Positions 49,922-58,561 of a stretch of 64,000 bases of DNA are shown in pieces (the first letter of the stretch is position 1; every line of letters starts with the position of its first letter). Source of the DNA: Bog-756 sp963776225 (GTDB lineage: Bacteria > Actinomycetota > Acidimicrobiia > Acidimicrobiales > RAAP-2); the NCBI GenBank assembly GCA_963776225.1, contig CAVZLL010000003.1, positions 868,001 to 932,000 of the forward strand, written 5' to 3'. The notes under the pieces were generated by a model. It worked only from the letters and a program-made list of their open reading frames with translations, had not been told where the DNA came from and made no database searches. The position numbers and the translations under genes are program-made.

Positions 49922-51411
49922 AGGCCGCCGGCGATGGTCTTCGTCTCGAGGTACTGCTCGAACCCCTCGATGCCGTTCTGGCGACCCAGGCCGCTGGCCT
50001 TGTAGCCGCCGAACGGGGACGCGGCGCTGTAGTAGACGCCGCCGTTGACGCTGACCGTGCCGGACCGGATCCGCCGGGCCACGGCGAGGGCGCGCTCCTC
50101 GGAGGCCGAGGTCACCGCGCCGGAGAGGCCGTACTGGCTGTCGTTGGCGATGCGGATCGCGTCCTCGTCGTCGCGGTAGGGGATGAGCATCAGGACCGGG
50201 CCGAAGATCTCCTCCTGGGCGATGGTCATCGAGTTGTCGACGTCGGCGAAGAGGGTCGGCTCGACGAAGTAGCCCCGCTCGAGGTGGGCCGGCCGACCCC
50301 CGCCGGTCACCAGGCGCGCCCCCTCGTCGACCCCCTTCTCGATGTAGCCCAGGATCCGCTCGCGCTGGCGCGCGTTGATGACCGGACCCTGGATGACCCC
50401 CGGGTCGGTGGGGTCGCCGTAGGTCACGCCCTCCACGGCGGTCTTGGCCAGCGCCACCGCCTCGTCGTAGCGCGCCTCGGGAACCAGGGTGCGGGTGAGC
50501 ATGGCGCAACCCTGTCCGGAGTGCATGCACATGAACCCGAAGAAGGCCAGCTTGGCCTCGAGGTCGGCGTCGTCGAGGATGATGTCGGCCGACTTGCCGC
50601 CGAGCTCCAGGAAGAGGCGCTTGAGGGTGGGGGCACCGGCGGCCATGATCCGGCGCCCGGTGGCGGTCGACCCGGTGAACGAGATGAGGTCGACCCTCGG
50701 GTCGACCACCATCTGCTCGCCGAGTAGGTGGTCCGACGACGGGACGACGTTGACCACGCCCGCGGGGATGTCGGTCTGCTCGGCGATCAGCCTGCCGATC
50801 CGGGTCGCGTTCCACGGGGTGTCCGGCGCGGGCTTGACCACCATCGTGTTGCCGGTGGCGAGCGCCTGGCCGAGCTTGTTGAGGAGGATCTCGAAGGGGT
50901 AGTTCCAGGGGATGATGGCCCCGACCACGCCGACCGGCTCCTTGACCACCTTCTGCCAGCTCGGCACGCCGAACGCATTGTTGTCCGGCAGCGGACGCTC
51001 CCACGGGAAGGAGTCGATCTCCTGGGCCGGCCAGAGGAGTGCTTCCGCCAGGGGCGCGTCGAGCTGGGCCATGGAGGTCACCATCACCGGGGTGCCGACC
51101 TCGGCCACCAGCTCGGAGCGGAACAGTTCCTGCTCGGAGACGATCGCCTCGTGGAGCTGGCGGAGGCACCGCTGGCGCAGGCTGCGGTCGGTCGCCCAGA
51201 TCGTGGTGTCGAAGGCCTGGCGGGCGGCGGCGATGGCCCGGTCCATGTCGGCGGCGGTCGCGTCGGCGGTCTGGCCGAGGACGTCCTCGGTCGCCGGGTT
51301 GACGTTGTCGAAGGCTCCGTCACCGGTCGCCTCGACCAGCTTCCCGTCGACCAGCATGCGGAACTCGCCGACGGCGGCCCCGGTGGAGCCGGGGGATTCG
51401 GTGGTGGTCAT
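49918..51411 (-). CDS. NAD(P)+-dependent aldehyde dehydrogenase
   Basis: This 497-residue enzyme has the full aldehyde dehydrogenase set: PWNYPFEILLNKLGQALATG with the structural Asn, FTGSTATGRRI for the cofactor, the general base Glu269 in LELGGKSA, and the nucleophile Cys302 in GQGCAML, at the standard numbers. The C-terminal PFGGYKASGLGRQNGIEGFE motif is complete. It oxidises an aldehyde to the acid and begins an operon with a thioesterase and enoyl-CoA hydratase. It is divergent from the acyl-CoA dehydrogenase at 51586. Confidence 0.95.
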   Translation of the reverse strand: MTTTESPGSTGAAVGEFRMLVDGKLVEATGDGAFDNVNPATEDVLGQTADATAADMDRAIAAARQAFDTTIWATDRSLRQRCLRQLHEAIVSEQELFRSELVAEVGTPVMVTSMAQLDAPLAEALLWPAQEIDSFPWERPLPDNNAFGVPSWQKVVKEPVGVVGAIIPWNYPFEILLNKLGQALATGNTMVVKPAPDTPWNATRIGRLIAEQTDIPAGVVNVVPSSDHLLGEQMVVDPRVDLISFTGSTATGRRIMAAGAPTLKRLFLELGGKSADIILDDADLEAKLAFFGFMCMHSGQGCAMLTRTLVPEARYDEAVALAKTAVEGVTYGDPTDPGVIQGPVINARQRERILGYIEKGVDEGARLVTGGGRPAHLERGYFVEPTLFADVDNSMTIAQEEIFGPVLMLIPYRDDEDAIRIANDSQYGLSGAVTSASEERALAVARRIRSGTVSVNGGVYYSAASPFGGYKASGLGRQNGIEGFEQYLETKTIAGGL

Positions 51412-51585
51412 GGTCGTCCTCCCGGGTCCGCGGCCCCTGAGCCGGGCGCTGGATGCAGTGGGGCGAGTATGGCACGACCCGCCCCGGCCGGTCTGCACGA
51501 CCGGTGCCGGTGGGGTACAACGTTGGCCCATGCCCGCCGGTCCCGCACACCTGTCCCGCGAGTCCGATCGCCGCGGACGGCGTCC

Positions 51586-52746
51586 GTGGACCTGACCCTC
51601 ACGCACGACGAGCGCCGCTTCCGGGACGAGGTACGGAGCTGGCTCGAGGAGCACGTCGAACCGGTGGAGGAGCCGGGCAGCTTCGACGAGGAGTTCGCCC
51701 GGGGCCGGCGCTGGCAGGCCCGGCTGGCCGCCGACCGCTGGGTCGGGATCCACTGGCCGCTCGAGGCCGGCGGACGGGGGGCCACCCCGCTGGAGCTGGC
51801 CATCTTCAACCTGGAGTACGCCCGCTCGCGGGCGCCCCAGCCGGTCAACCGGACCGGGGTCAACCTGGTCGGGCCGACCCTGCTGGCCCACGCGACCGAC
51901 GCCCAGCGGGCCCGCTGGTTGCCCGGGATCCTGACCGCCGACGAGATCTGGTGCCAGCTGTTCAGCGAGCCGGGGGCCGGCTCGGACCTGGCCGGCCTCT
52001 CGACCCGGGGCACGCCGGTGGGGGACGGATGGATCGTCGACGGCCAGAAGGTCTGGACCAGCTACGCGCAGTTCTCCCGGTGGGGGATCGCCTTGGTGCG
52101 CACCGACCCCGATGCGTCGAAGCACGCGGGGATCACCTGCATGGCGGTCGACATGCAGGCAGAGGGGGTGGAGGTCCGGCCGCTGGTCACCCTGACCGGG
52201 GAGGCCGAGTTCAACGAGGTCTACCTGGACGGGGTGTTCGTCCCCTCCGAGCAGGTCATCGGCGGGGTGCACGCCGGCTGGGCGGTGGCCAACACCACCC
52301 TGGCCCACGAACGCGGCACCACCTTCCCCTTCAAGGAGCAGGTCGTCCACGAGGTCTACCTCGAGGAGGTGCTCGAGCGGGCGGCCGCCGTCGGCGCGTT
52401 CGACGACCCCCTGGTCGCCGACCGGTTGGTCGACGCCTACGTGAGCCTCAGGATCCTGCGTCTGCACAACTGGCGGACCATGACCCGACTGGGTCACGGC
52501 GCAGCACCCGGCCCCGAGTCGAGCCTGGTGAAGCTGGCCTGGACCGAGATGACCCACCGGCTCTCCGATGTGGCGCTCGACGTCGTCGGTCCGGCCGCTC
52601 CCCTCTGGGGGTCGGCGACCGACAACCCGACCGGCGGGAAGTGGCAGCGCCAGTGGCTGTGGAGCAAGGCGTCGTCGATCGCCGGCGGCACCTCGGAGAT
52701 CCAGCGGACCATCCTCGGGGACCGGATCCTGGGTCTGCCCCGTTGA
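51586..52746 (+). CDS. Acyl-CoA dehydrogenase (FadE family)
   Basis: This 386-residue protein (GTG start) includes LFSEPGAGSDLAGLSTRGTP, VDGQKVWTSYAQFSRWGIAL and the C-terminal SIAGGTSEIQRTILGDRILG. The EGT glutamate is replaced by GGT; a Glu in TTLAHERGTTF lies in the isovaleryl-CoA dehydrogenase-type position and may be the base. It closely resembles the partial enzyme at 63185, so these are paralogues. Such enzymes are frequent in steroid and branched-chain degradation. Confidence 0.92.
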   Translation: MDLTLTHDERRFRDEVRSWLEEHVEPVEEPGSFDEEFARGRRWQARLAADRWVGIHWPLEAGGRGATPLELAIFNLEYARSRAPQPVNRTGVNLVGPTLLAHATDAQRARWLPGILTADEIWCQLFSEPGAGSDLAGLSTRGTPVGDGWIVDGQKVWTSYAQFSRWGIALVRTDPDASKHAGITCMAVDMQAEGVEVRPLVTLTGEAEFNEVYLDGVFVPSEQVIGGVHAGWAVANTTLAHERGTTFPFKEQVVHEVYLEEVLERAAAVGAFDDPLVADRLVDAYVSLRILRLHNWRTMTRLGHGAAPGPESSLVKLAWTEMTHRLSDVALDVVGPAAPLWGSATDNPTGGKWQRQWLWSKASSIAGGTSEIQRTILGDRILGLPR

Positions 52747-52762
52747 CCTGCGGAGGGGATCG

Positions 52763-52898
52763 ATGAGCCTTCGTGTCCGAGGGCGGGACCACGTTCGGGA
52801 TCGTCGAGCCCACAGACACGCTCTGCCACAAGATGACGCGGCTTGTCGCTCTGCCGACTAGCGTCGTCGCGGTGAATCGGACGGTGGTGGAGCGTTGA
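52763..52898 (+). pseudogene. Short remnant upstream of DUF35 gene
   Basis: A good GGAGGGGATCG site and ATG at 52763 open a frame that soon leaves any plausible coding pattern, whereas the frame from GTG 52773 reads GGTTFGIVEPTDTLCHKMTR, then LVALPTSVVAVNRTVVER, and stops with TGA overlapping the DUF35 ATG. The helix-rich end and coupled stop look like the C-terminus of a deleted gene, possibly of enoyl-CoA hydratase type. The assignment is uncertain because only about 40 residues remain. Confidence 0.35.
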
Positions 52899-53332
52899 TG
52901 CAGCAGCCGGTCGCGGACGTGTTCACTTGGCCGGCCGATGACCCGCAGCTGATCGGTACCCGCTGCGAGAGCTGCGGGGCGGTCACGTTCCCGATGCAAT
53001 CCCGGTGTCCGCGCTGTGGCAGCCCGAGCATGACAGAGCTGCTCCTGCCACGCCACGGCACCCTTGTGTCCTGGACGACCCAGGGGTTCCCCCCGAGCTT
53101 CGACTACATGGGCGATACGACAGGGGCGTCCTTCGAGCCCTTTGGCGTCGGGCTGGTACAGCTCGACGACGTCGTGCGGGTCGAGTCGCGGCTCACCGAA
53201 AGCGACCCCGAAAAGCTCGATTTCGGCATGGAGGTCGAGCTGCGAATCGTCCCGTTCTACGTCGACGGTGACGGCAACGAGATCGTCACCTTTGCCTTCG
53301 CCCCGGTCGGGGTCCAGAACGAGGAGCGCTAG
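52898..53332 (+). CDS. DUF35/OB-fold zinc-ribbon protein (ChsH2-like)
   Basis: This 144-residue protein combines a zinc ribbon (C23, C26, C37, C40 in CESC...CPRC) with an OB-fold (HGTLVSWTTQGFPPSFDYMG, then FGVGLVQLDDVVRVESRL). DUF35 proteins form complexes with SCP2-type thiolases or aldolases; in steroid side-chain degradation the DUF35 part of ChsH2 holds the Ltp2 aldolase. The thiolase-like gene begins at the base right after its stop, so the same kind of complex is very likely here. Confidence 0.92.
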   Translation: MQQPVADVFTWPADDPQLIGTRCESCGAVTFPMQSRCPRCGSPSMTELLLPRHGTLVSWTTQGFPPSFDYMGDTTGASFEPFGVGLVQLDDVVRVESRLTESDPEKLDFGMEVELRIVPFYVDGDGNEIVTFAFAPVGVQNEER

Positions 53333-54475
53333 ATGGACGACGTCGCCATCATCGGGGTCGGCCTCCACCCCTTCGGTCGCCACGGCGACAAGTCGGCGTT
53401 CGAGATGGGCGCCGATGCCGTGGAGCTGGCCTTGGCCGACGCTGGCGTGCCATGGAGTGACGTCCAGTGTGCCTTCGGCGGGAGCTGGGAGGTCTGGACC
53501 GACCCCATGACCAGTCTGGTCGGCCTCACCGGCATCCCGTTCGTCAACGTGTTCAGCGCGTGTGCGACCGGCGCCGCCACCATCCAGCAGGCCGCAAACG
53601 CCATCCGCGCCGGCGCAGACGACATCGTCATGGCCGTGGGCACCGACAAGCACCCTCGCGGCTCGTTCAAGGGCAACCCGATGCTGACCAACGTGCCCGC
53701 CTGGTACGGCGACAACGGGCAATACGTCACCACCAAGTTCTTCGGCATGAAGATCAACAAGTACATGCACGACTACGGAGTCTCCTCTGCGACGCTGGCC
53801 AAGGTGGCAGCCAAGAACTTCCGCAACGGCGCGCTCAACCCGAAGGCGTTCCGCCGCAAGCCGATCACCGAGGAGGAGATCCTCGGCTCGCAGATGCTCA
53901 ACTACCCGCTCACCTCGTACATGTTCTGCGCTCCCGACGAGGGAGCCGCGGCGGTCGTGCTCTGTCGCGCCGACATCGCCCACCGGTATACCGATACACC
54001 GGTGTTCGTGAAGGCGACTGCAATCCGCACGCGCAACTACGGCGCCTATGAGGTCAACACCACATGGGCCCCCGTCGAGGAAGACGTCGCACCCACCGTG
54101 TACGCGTCCCGCGCCGCCTACGAGGAAGCCGGGATCGGGCCAGAGGACGTTGACGTGATCCAGCTCCAGGACACCGATGCCGGGGCCGAGGTCATCCACA
54201 TGGCTGAGAACGGCTTCTGCACCGATGGCGAGCAGGAGAAACTTCTCGCCGTGGGCGCCACCGAGATCACCGGCTCCATGCCGGTCAACACCGATGGTGG
54301 CCTCATCGCCAACGGTGAGCCGATCGGCGCCTCCGGCCTCCGCCAGGTCCACGAGCTCGTGCTCCAGCTCCGCGGCCAGGCCGGCGACCGCCAGGTCCAC
54401 GGCGACCCGCGCGTCGGCTATGCCCAGGTCTACGGGGCCCCCGGTATCGCCGCCGTCACCATCCTGGCCCGCTGA
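53333..54475 (+). CDS. SCP2-type thiolase/aldolase (Ltp-like)
   Basis: This 380-residue thiolase-fold protein has Cys77 in NVFSACATGAA at the nucleophile position, DVIQLQDTDAGAEVIHMAEN, and GGLIANGEPIGASGLRQVHE where classical thiolases have GGxxxxGHPxGxSG; the catalytic His of that motif is Glu. The C-terminus YAQVYGAPGIAAVTILAR lacks the CxGGG loop. This is the pattern of SCP2-thiolase relatives that pair with DUF35 proteins, including the Ltp2 aldolase. Retro-aldol cleavage of a beta-hydroxyacyl-CoA is as likely as thiolysis. Confidence 0.9.
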   Translation: MDDVAIIGVGLHPFGRHGDKSAFEMGADAVELALADAGVPWSDVQCAFGGSWEVWTDPMTSLVGLTGIPFVNVFSACATGAATIQQAANAIRAGADDIVMAVGTDKHPRGSFKGNPMLTNVPAWYGDNGQYVTTKFFGMKINKYMHDYGVSSATLAKVAAKNFRNGALNPKAFRRKPITEEEILGSQMLNYPLTSYMFCAPDEGAAAVVLCRADIAHRYTDTPVFVKATAIRTRNYGAYEVNTTWAPVEEDVAPTVYASRAAYEEAGIGPEDVDVIQLQDTDAGAEVIHMAENGFCTDGEQEKLLAVGATEITGSMPVNTDGGLIANGEPIGASGLRQVHELVLQLRGQAGDRQVHGDPRVGYAQVYGAPGIAAVTILAR

Positions 54476-54494
54476 GGGCAGCCGCCCCCTCCGG

Positions 54495-54510
54495 CGTGTG
54501 CCGGACGACG
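54495..54510. terminator. Short hairpin between convergent genes
   Basis: TCCGGC and GCCGGA flank the loop GTGT about 20 bp after the thiolase-like gene, between convergent genes. The six-base GC stem could contribute to termination, but no U-tract follows. Confidence 0.3.
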
Positions 54511-54568
54511 GCATCGGCCGCGAGTCGGGATTCAGACCGGTCCCCCCGGCGGAACGACGGCGCCGCGC

Positions 54569-56251
54569 TCAGTCGGTGAGCAGATTGGCGCGGCCGTTGG
54601 CCACGAACTCGGCGCGCAGCCCGGCCATGTCCGCCGGGGTCATGCGAACGTAGCCGGTTCCCCGCTCCTCGCGCTGCCAGTAGCGATCATCCGACCACCA
54701 CTGCCGGGCACGGAGGGGCGCCTTGTCCACCTTGTGAGTGGCGGTCGTGGGCACGGCGTCGACGATGCGCACGTACCGGGGCGCCCACTTGGTGCCCAGG
54801 TCCGGTTGGGCCGCCAGGAAGGCGGTGAACGCGTCGGGGTCGAAGGAGGTGCCCTCCTCGAGCTCGAGGGCGGCCATCACCTGGTCCCCGGTCCGGCTGT
54901 CGGGCACCGCGAAGACCGCGACCCCGCGCACGCCGTCCATCCGCCCGAGGATCTGCTCGATGGGTGCGGCGGTGAAGTTCTCGCTGTCCACCCTGAGCCA
55001 GTCACCCGTCCGACCGGCGAAGTAGAAGATCCCGTCGTCGTCCCGGTAGGCGAGGTCACCGGACCAGTACCAGCCGTCGCGCACCCGGAGTGCCTCGGCC
55101 TCGGGGTCGTTGTAGTACCCCTCGAACGCCGGAACCGCCGTGCGACCGACCAGTTCCCCGATGGCCTCTTCGGGATTCGCCAGGCGGCCGCGCTCGTCGA
55201 AGCGGGCGGTGGGGCAGGGATCCCGGGTGACCGGGTCGACGACGGCGATGTCGGTGCCCCTCGGAGCTCGGCCGAGGGCACCGGGAGGGGCTCCGGGCAC
55301 CGGGTTGAGCACAATGGCCCCCTCGCTCGATCCGTATCCCTCGATCACCACGACGCCGAAGCGACGGGTGAACTCCTCCTTGTCGGGGCCGGAGGTCTCG
55401 GGACCGAGCACGAAGCGGAGCGAATGGTCGCGGTCGTGCTCCGCCGGCGGCGTGGCCAGGATGTGGGCGATGGCCCGGCCCACGGTGTTGGCGAAGGTGG
55501 CGCCGCAGGCCCGTACGTCGGGGAAGAACCCCGACGCAGAGAACCTTCGTCTGAGGGCCAAGGTCGCGCCGCCGCCCATCCAGGGGAAGACCGACGACGA
55601 GAGCGAGTTGCCGTGGAAGAGGGGCATCGCGCAGTAGAGGACGTCCTCCGAGGAGAACGGCATCTTGGCGCCGACCCGTGCGGCCCGCCCCTGGGTCATA
55701 CGGACCGCCTTCGGATGGCCGGTGGAGCCCGATGTGAACAGCAGGAGGTAGAGGTCGTCCGGTCCGGGCAGCCCTTCGGTGGCCGCCGTCCCCGGGAGGT
55801 CCGCCGACGCAGAAGCGACCTGTGACCGGTAGCTCTCGGTGTCGACCGCAGTCACCCTTCCGTGCGCCGGCCCGAGGTCGAGGCCCTCGAGTGACGGTAG
55901 CGAGGCCGTGTCGGTGAGCACCAGCTGGCAGTCGGTCTTGCGGACATCGCGGGCCAGCTCCTCGCCGCGCCGTGTCGGATTGAGTCCGACCACGACCGCT
56001 CCGGCCAACGCGGCACCGGCCAGCATGAACGCGTACTCGTCGGTGTTCTCGAGGAGGACACCGATGTGGAACGGACCGGTGCACCGGAGATCGCGGAGGA
56101 GCGCCGCCCGGGACCGGGCCGCGCCGACGACCTCGCGCCACGACCACTCGGCACCTTCGAACACCAGCGCCCGGTCGTCGTTGTCGGCGTGGGCGAGGAG
56201 CAACCCGGCCACCGTCTCGGGAGCAGGTGCTCCGGATCCGTCCGGTGCCAC
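54569..56251 (-). CDS. Acyl-CoA synthetase (FadD17-like)
   Basis: This 560-residue ANL enzyme (GTG start) has the phosphate loop FTSGSTGHPKA (172-182), VIEGYGSSEGAIVLNPVPGA, WYWSGDLAYRDDDGIFYFAG, RTGDWLRVDSENFTAAPIEQ and the C-terminal Lys of TATHKVDKAPLRARQW. The N-terminal HIGVLLENTDEYAFML and VVGLNPTRRGEELARDV stretches recall mycobacterial FadD17, a member of the cholesterol side-chain regulon. It would activate a carboxylated side chain or ring fragment. It follows the SDR at 56289 by 37 bp in the same direction. Confidence 0.9.
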   Translation of the reverse strand: MAPDGSGAPAPETVAGLLLAHADNDDRALVFEGAEWSWREVVGAARSRAALLRDLRCTGPFHIGVLLENTDEYAFMLAGAALAGAVVVGLNPTRRGEELARDVRKTDCQLVLTDTASLPSLEGLDLGPAHGRVTAVDTESYRSQVASASADLPGTAATEGLPGPDDLYLLLFTSGSTGHPKAVRMTQGRAARVGAKMPFSSEDVLYCAMPLFHGNSLSSSVFPWMGGGATLALRRRFSASGFFPDVRACGATFANTVGRAIAHILATPPAEHDRDHSLRFVLGPETSGPDKEEFTRRFGVVVIEGYGSSEGAIVLNPVPGAPPGALGRAPRGTDIAVVDPVTRDPCPTARFDERGRLANPEEAIGELVGRTAVPAFEGYYNDPEAEALRVRDGWYWSGDLAYRDDDGIFYFAGRTGDWLRVDSENFTAAPIEQILGRMDGVRGVAVFAVPDSRTGDQVMAALELEEGTSFDPDAFTAFLAAQPDLGTKWAPRYVRIVDAVPTTATHKVDKAPLRARQWWSDDRYWQREERGTGYVRMTPADMAGLRAEFVANGRANLLTD

Positions 56252-56288
56252 GTCGGTCAGGCGAGCCGGTCGGCCCCGGGGGCCGGGC

Positions 56289-57188
56289 TCACGAGCGGGC
56301 GGCGTCCTGCGAGAGGCCGGAGGGCATGACCATTCCCACCGTCTGCAGATGTTGTCCGAGCATGCCGTCGAACTGCTCGGCCACCGAGTCGGTGTTCCAC
56401 CCGCCGTCCCGGTCCATCCAGGCGATCTGTTTCGGGTGTTGGAAGAGGGAATAGCTGAAGTCGGTCCGACCGAAGACCTGGCCGTTCACGTGCGCTGCCC
56501 GGTCGGAGGCGAGGAAGGCCACCAGCGGCGCGTTCATCGCGGGGTCGAGCCGGGGGTCCGGTGCGGTGTCGTCACCGGCCAGGGCCGCGGTCATCCGGGT
56601 CGCCCCGGCCGGGGCGATCGCGTTGACGGTGATGCCGGACTTGGCCAGTTCGAGGGCCCACACGAAGGTCATTCCCATGATGCCGGCTTTGGCCGCGCCG
56701 TAGTTGGTCTGGCCGAAGTTCCCGCGCAGGCCGGCGGAGGAGGTCACGTTGACGATCCGCCCGTACCCGGCCTCCTTCATGATGGGCGCGGCGTGCCGCG
56801 TGCAGTTGAAGGTGCCCTTGAGGTGGGTGGCGATCACGGCGTCGAAGTCTTCCTCTTCCATCTTGACCAGGGTCCGGTCGCGGACGATCCCGGCGTTGTT
56901 GACCACGATGTCCAGCCGACCGAACGCGTCGACCGCGGACGCGATGATCCGGCCCGCCGACCCGAAGTCGCTGACCGACTCGTAGGAAGGTGCTGCCCGT
57001 CCGCCGAACTCCCCGATCTCACGACACACCGCCGCAGCGGGGTCGTCGTCGGAGCGCTCGCCACGGAGGCCGACGCCGAGGTCGTTGACCACGACGGCTG
57101 CCCCCTGGCGGGCCAGTTCCAGGGCGAACTCCCGTCCGATCCCGCGGCCCGCCCCGGTCACGACAGCTACGCGGTCCTTCAGCAACAT
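56289..57188 (-). CDS. SDR, hydroxyacyl-CoA dehydrogenase-like
   Basis: This 299-residue SDR carries TGAGRGIGREFALELARQG, the VVVNDLGVGLRGERSDDDPA insertion of HSD17B4-type enzymes, NNAGIVRDRTLVKMEEEDFD, the Ser of VTSSAGLRGNFGQ, and NYGAAKAGIMGMT. It also has the C-terminal extension (RTDFSYSLFQHPKQIAWMD) typical of actinobacterial steroid/fatty-acyl SDRs. It should oxidise a 3-hydroxyacyl-CoA. It leads a two-gene operon with the FadD17-like ligase. Confidence 0.92.
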   Translation of the reverse strand: MLLKDRVAVVTGAGRGIGREFALELARQGAAVVVNDLGVGLRGERSDDDPAAAVCREIGEFGGRAAPSYESVSDFGSAGRIIASAVDAFGRLDIVVNNAGIVRDRTLVKMEEEDFDAVIATHLKGTFNCTRHAAPIMKEAGYGRIVNVTSSAGLRGNFGQTNYGAAKAGIMGMTFVWALELAKSGITVNAIAPAGATRMTAALAGDDTAPDPRLDPAMNAPLVAFLASDRAAHVNGQVFGRTDFSYSLFQHPKQIAWMDRDGGWNTDSVAEQFDGMLGQHLQTVGMVMPSGLSQDAARS

Positions 57189-57310
57189 GGTGCTCCTCGG
57201 GTTCGGTCCGGCGCCGCAGGCTTCGGGGCCGGTCGGTCCCCAGCGGCGGTCGATGCTGGCGGTCGCATACTATGGCAGCACCCGCAGGCCGGCCCAAAGG
57301 ATGGATCAGC

Positions 57311-58534
57311 GTGTCCCCACCGCGAGGTACCGATCCGTTCGCCGAGGACGAGGACCAGAGCGCGCTGCGCTCGTTGGCAAGGGACGTCGCCCGGCGGGCG
57401 GTCGCACCGGTGGCCCGGGAAGCCGACGCCACCGGTGTCCTCTCGAAGGACGCAGTCCGCGCACTGGCCGAGGCCGACCTGTTCCGGGTCACCATCGGCG
57501 AGCGGTGGGGTGGACTCGGACTGGGCGACGTGGAGGCGGCCATCGTGCTGGAGGAGGTCGCCCGCCAGGACGTCTCGACGGCCATCTGCTGCCAGCTCGC
57601 CTACAACGGTCCCTCCCGGGGGATCGAGCACCTCGGCAACGACGCCATGAAGGATCGGTGGCTGCCGGCGGTCGCCGACGGCGACGCGGTGGTGAGCATC
57701 GGGATCACCGAACCCGACGCGGGCTCGGCCGTCCAGAACATGCGCAGTGCCCTGGTGGCCGACGGCGACCGCGGATGGCGGCTCAGCGGCTACAAGAACT
57801 ACTCGACGCTCGGCGACGTTGCCCGCGGGATTCTGGTCTGGTGCCGGTGGCCGGAGGGCGACGGGGCGAAGGGAATCGGCGCGGTGGTCGTCCCCATGGA
57901 CCGCGACGGTGTCGAGGTGACCGGCCGTCACCGCGGCATGGGGATCCATGCGGCCACCGAGGCCGAGGTGGCCTTCGACGGGGTTGCGATCGGCGAGGAG
58001 GACGTCCTCCTCGCCGGGGACCCGGCCAACACCGACGCCTTCAAGCTCCTCCTCGCGCACCTCAACCATGAACGCTGCGGCAACGCCGCGATGTGCGTGG
58101 GCGCCGCCCAGGGCGCGCTCGAGCACGCGGTCCGCTACATGCGAGACCGGGAGGTCGGGGGCCGTCCGATCGGTGAGCTGCAGGGCCTGCGCTGGAAGCT
58201 CGCAGACATGGCCACCCAGCTGGAGGGGGCGCGGCTCCTCCTCGGGCGCGCGGTGCGCCTGGCCGGTCCGGGCGGGACGCCGCCCGCGCTCGAGACGGCG
58301 CTCGCCAAGACGGCGGCCAACCTGGCGGCCAAGTTCGTCTGCGACGAGGCCATCCAGATCCACGGGGGGTACGGCTACAGCCAGGAGTACCCGGTGGAGC
58401 GCGCCTACCGGGACATCCGGGGCCTCTGCATCGGGGCCGGGACGGTCGAGGCGCAGCGCAACTACATCGGCGCCGCCGTGGCCGGCGGACGCTCGACGGT
58501 CTCCCCTGGCTGGCTCGATCCGCTGGTCGACTGA
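57311..58534 (+). CDS. Acyl-CoA dehydrogenase
   Basis: This 407-residue protein shows IGITEPDAGSAVQNMRSALV, YKNYSTLGDVARGILVW, DMATQLEGARLLLGRAVRLA, IQIHGGYGYSQEYPVERAYR and IGAGTVEAQRNYIG. The EGT glutamate is Ala in GAGTVEAQ, while LAHLNHERCGNAA provides a Glu at the isovaleryl/long-chain position. The GTG at 57311 follows AAAGGA at good spacing; the ATG at 57272 lies next to the -10-like TACTAT and is less likely. It is divergent from the SDR/ligase operon. Confidence 0.9.
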   Translation: MSPPRGTDPFAEDEDQSALRSLARDVARRAVAPVAREADATGVLSKDAVRALAEADLFRVTIGERWGGLGLGDVEAAIVLEEVARQDVSTAICCQLAYNGPSRGIEHLGNDAMKDRWLPAVADGDAVVSIGITEPDAGSAVQNMRSALVADGDRGWRLSGYKNYSTLGDVARGILVWCRWPEGDGAKGIGAVVVPMDRDGVEVTGRHRGMGIHAATEAEVAFDGVAIGEEDVLLAGDPANTDAFKLLLAHLNHERCGNAAMCVGAAQGALEHAVRYMRDREVGGRPIGELQGLRWKLADMATQLEGARLLLGRAVRLAGPGGTPPALETALAKTAANLAAKFVCDEAIQIHGGYGYSQEYPVERAYRDIRGLCIGAGTVEAQRNYIGAAVAGGRSTVSPGWLDPLVD

Positions 58535-58561
58535 GGAACTGCTTCTCGAGGAAGACCCGTT

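Noticed and set aside
57228..57240. Possible fifth family 2 site, CCGGTCGGTCCC
   Set aside because: It matches 10 of 12 core bases but lacks the TACA end and a -10 hexamer beside it; such GC-rich matches are expected by chance.
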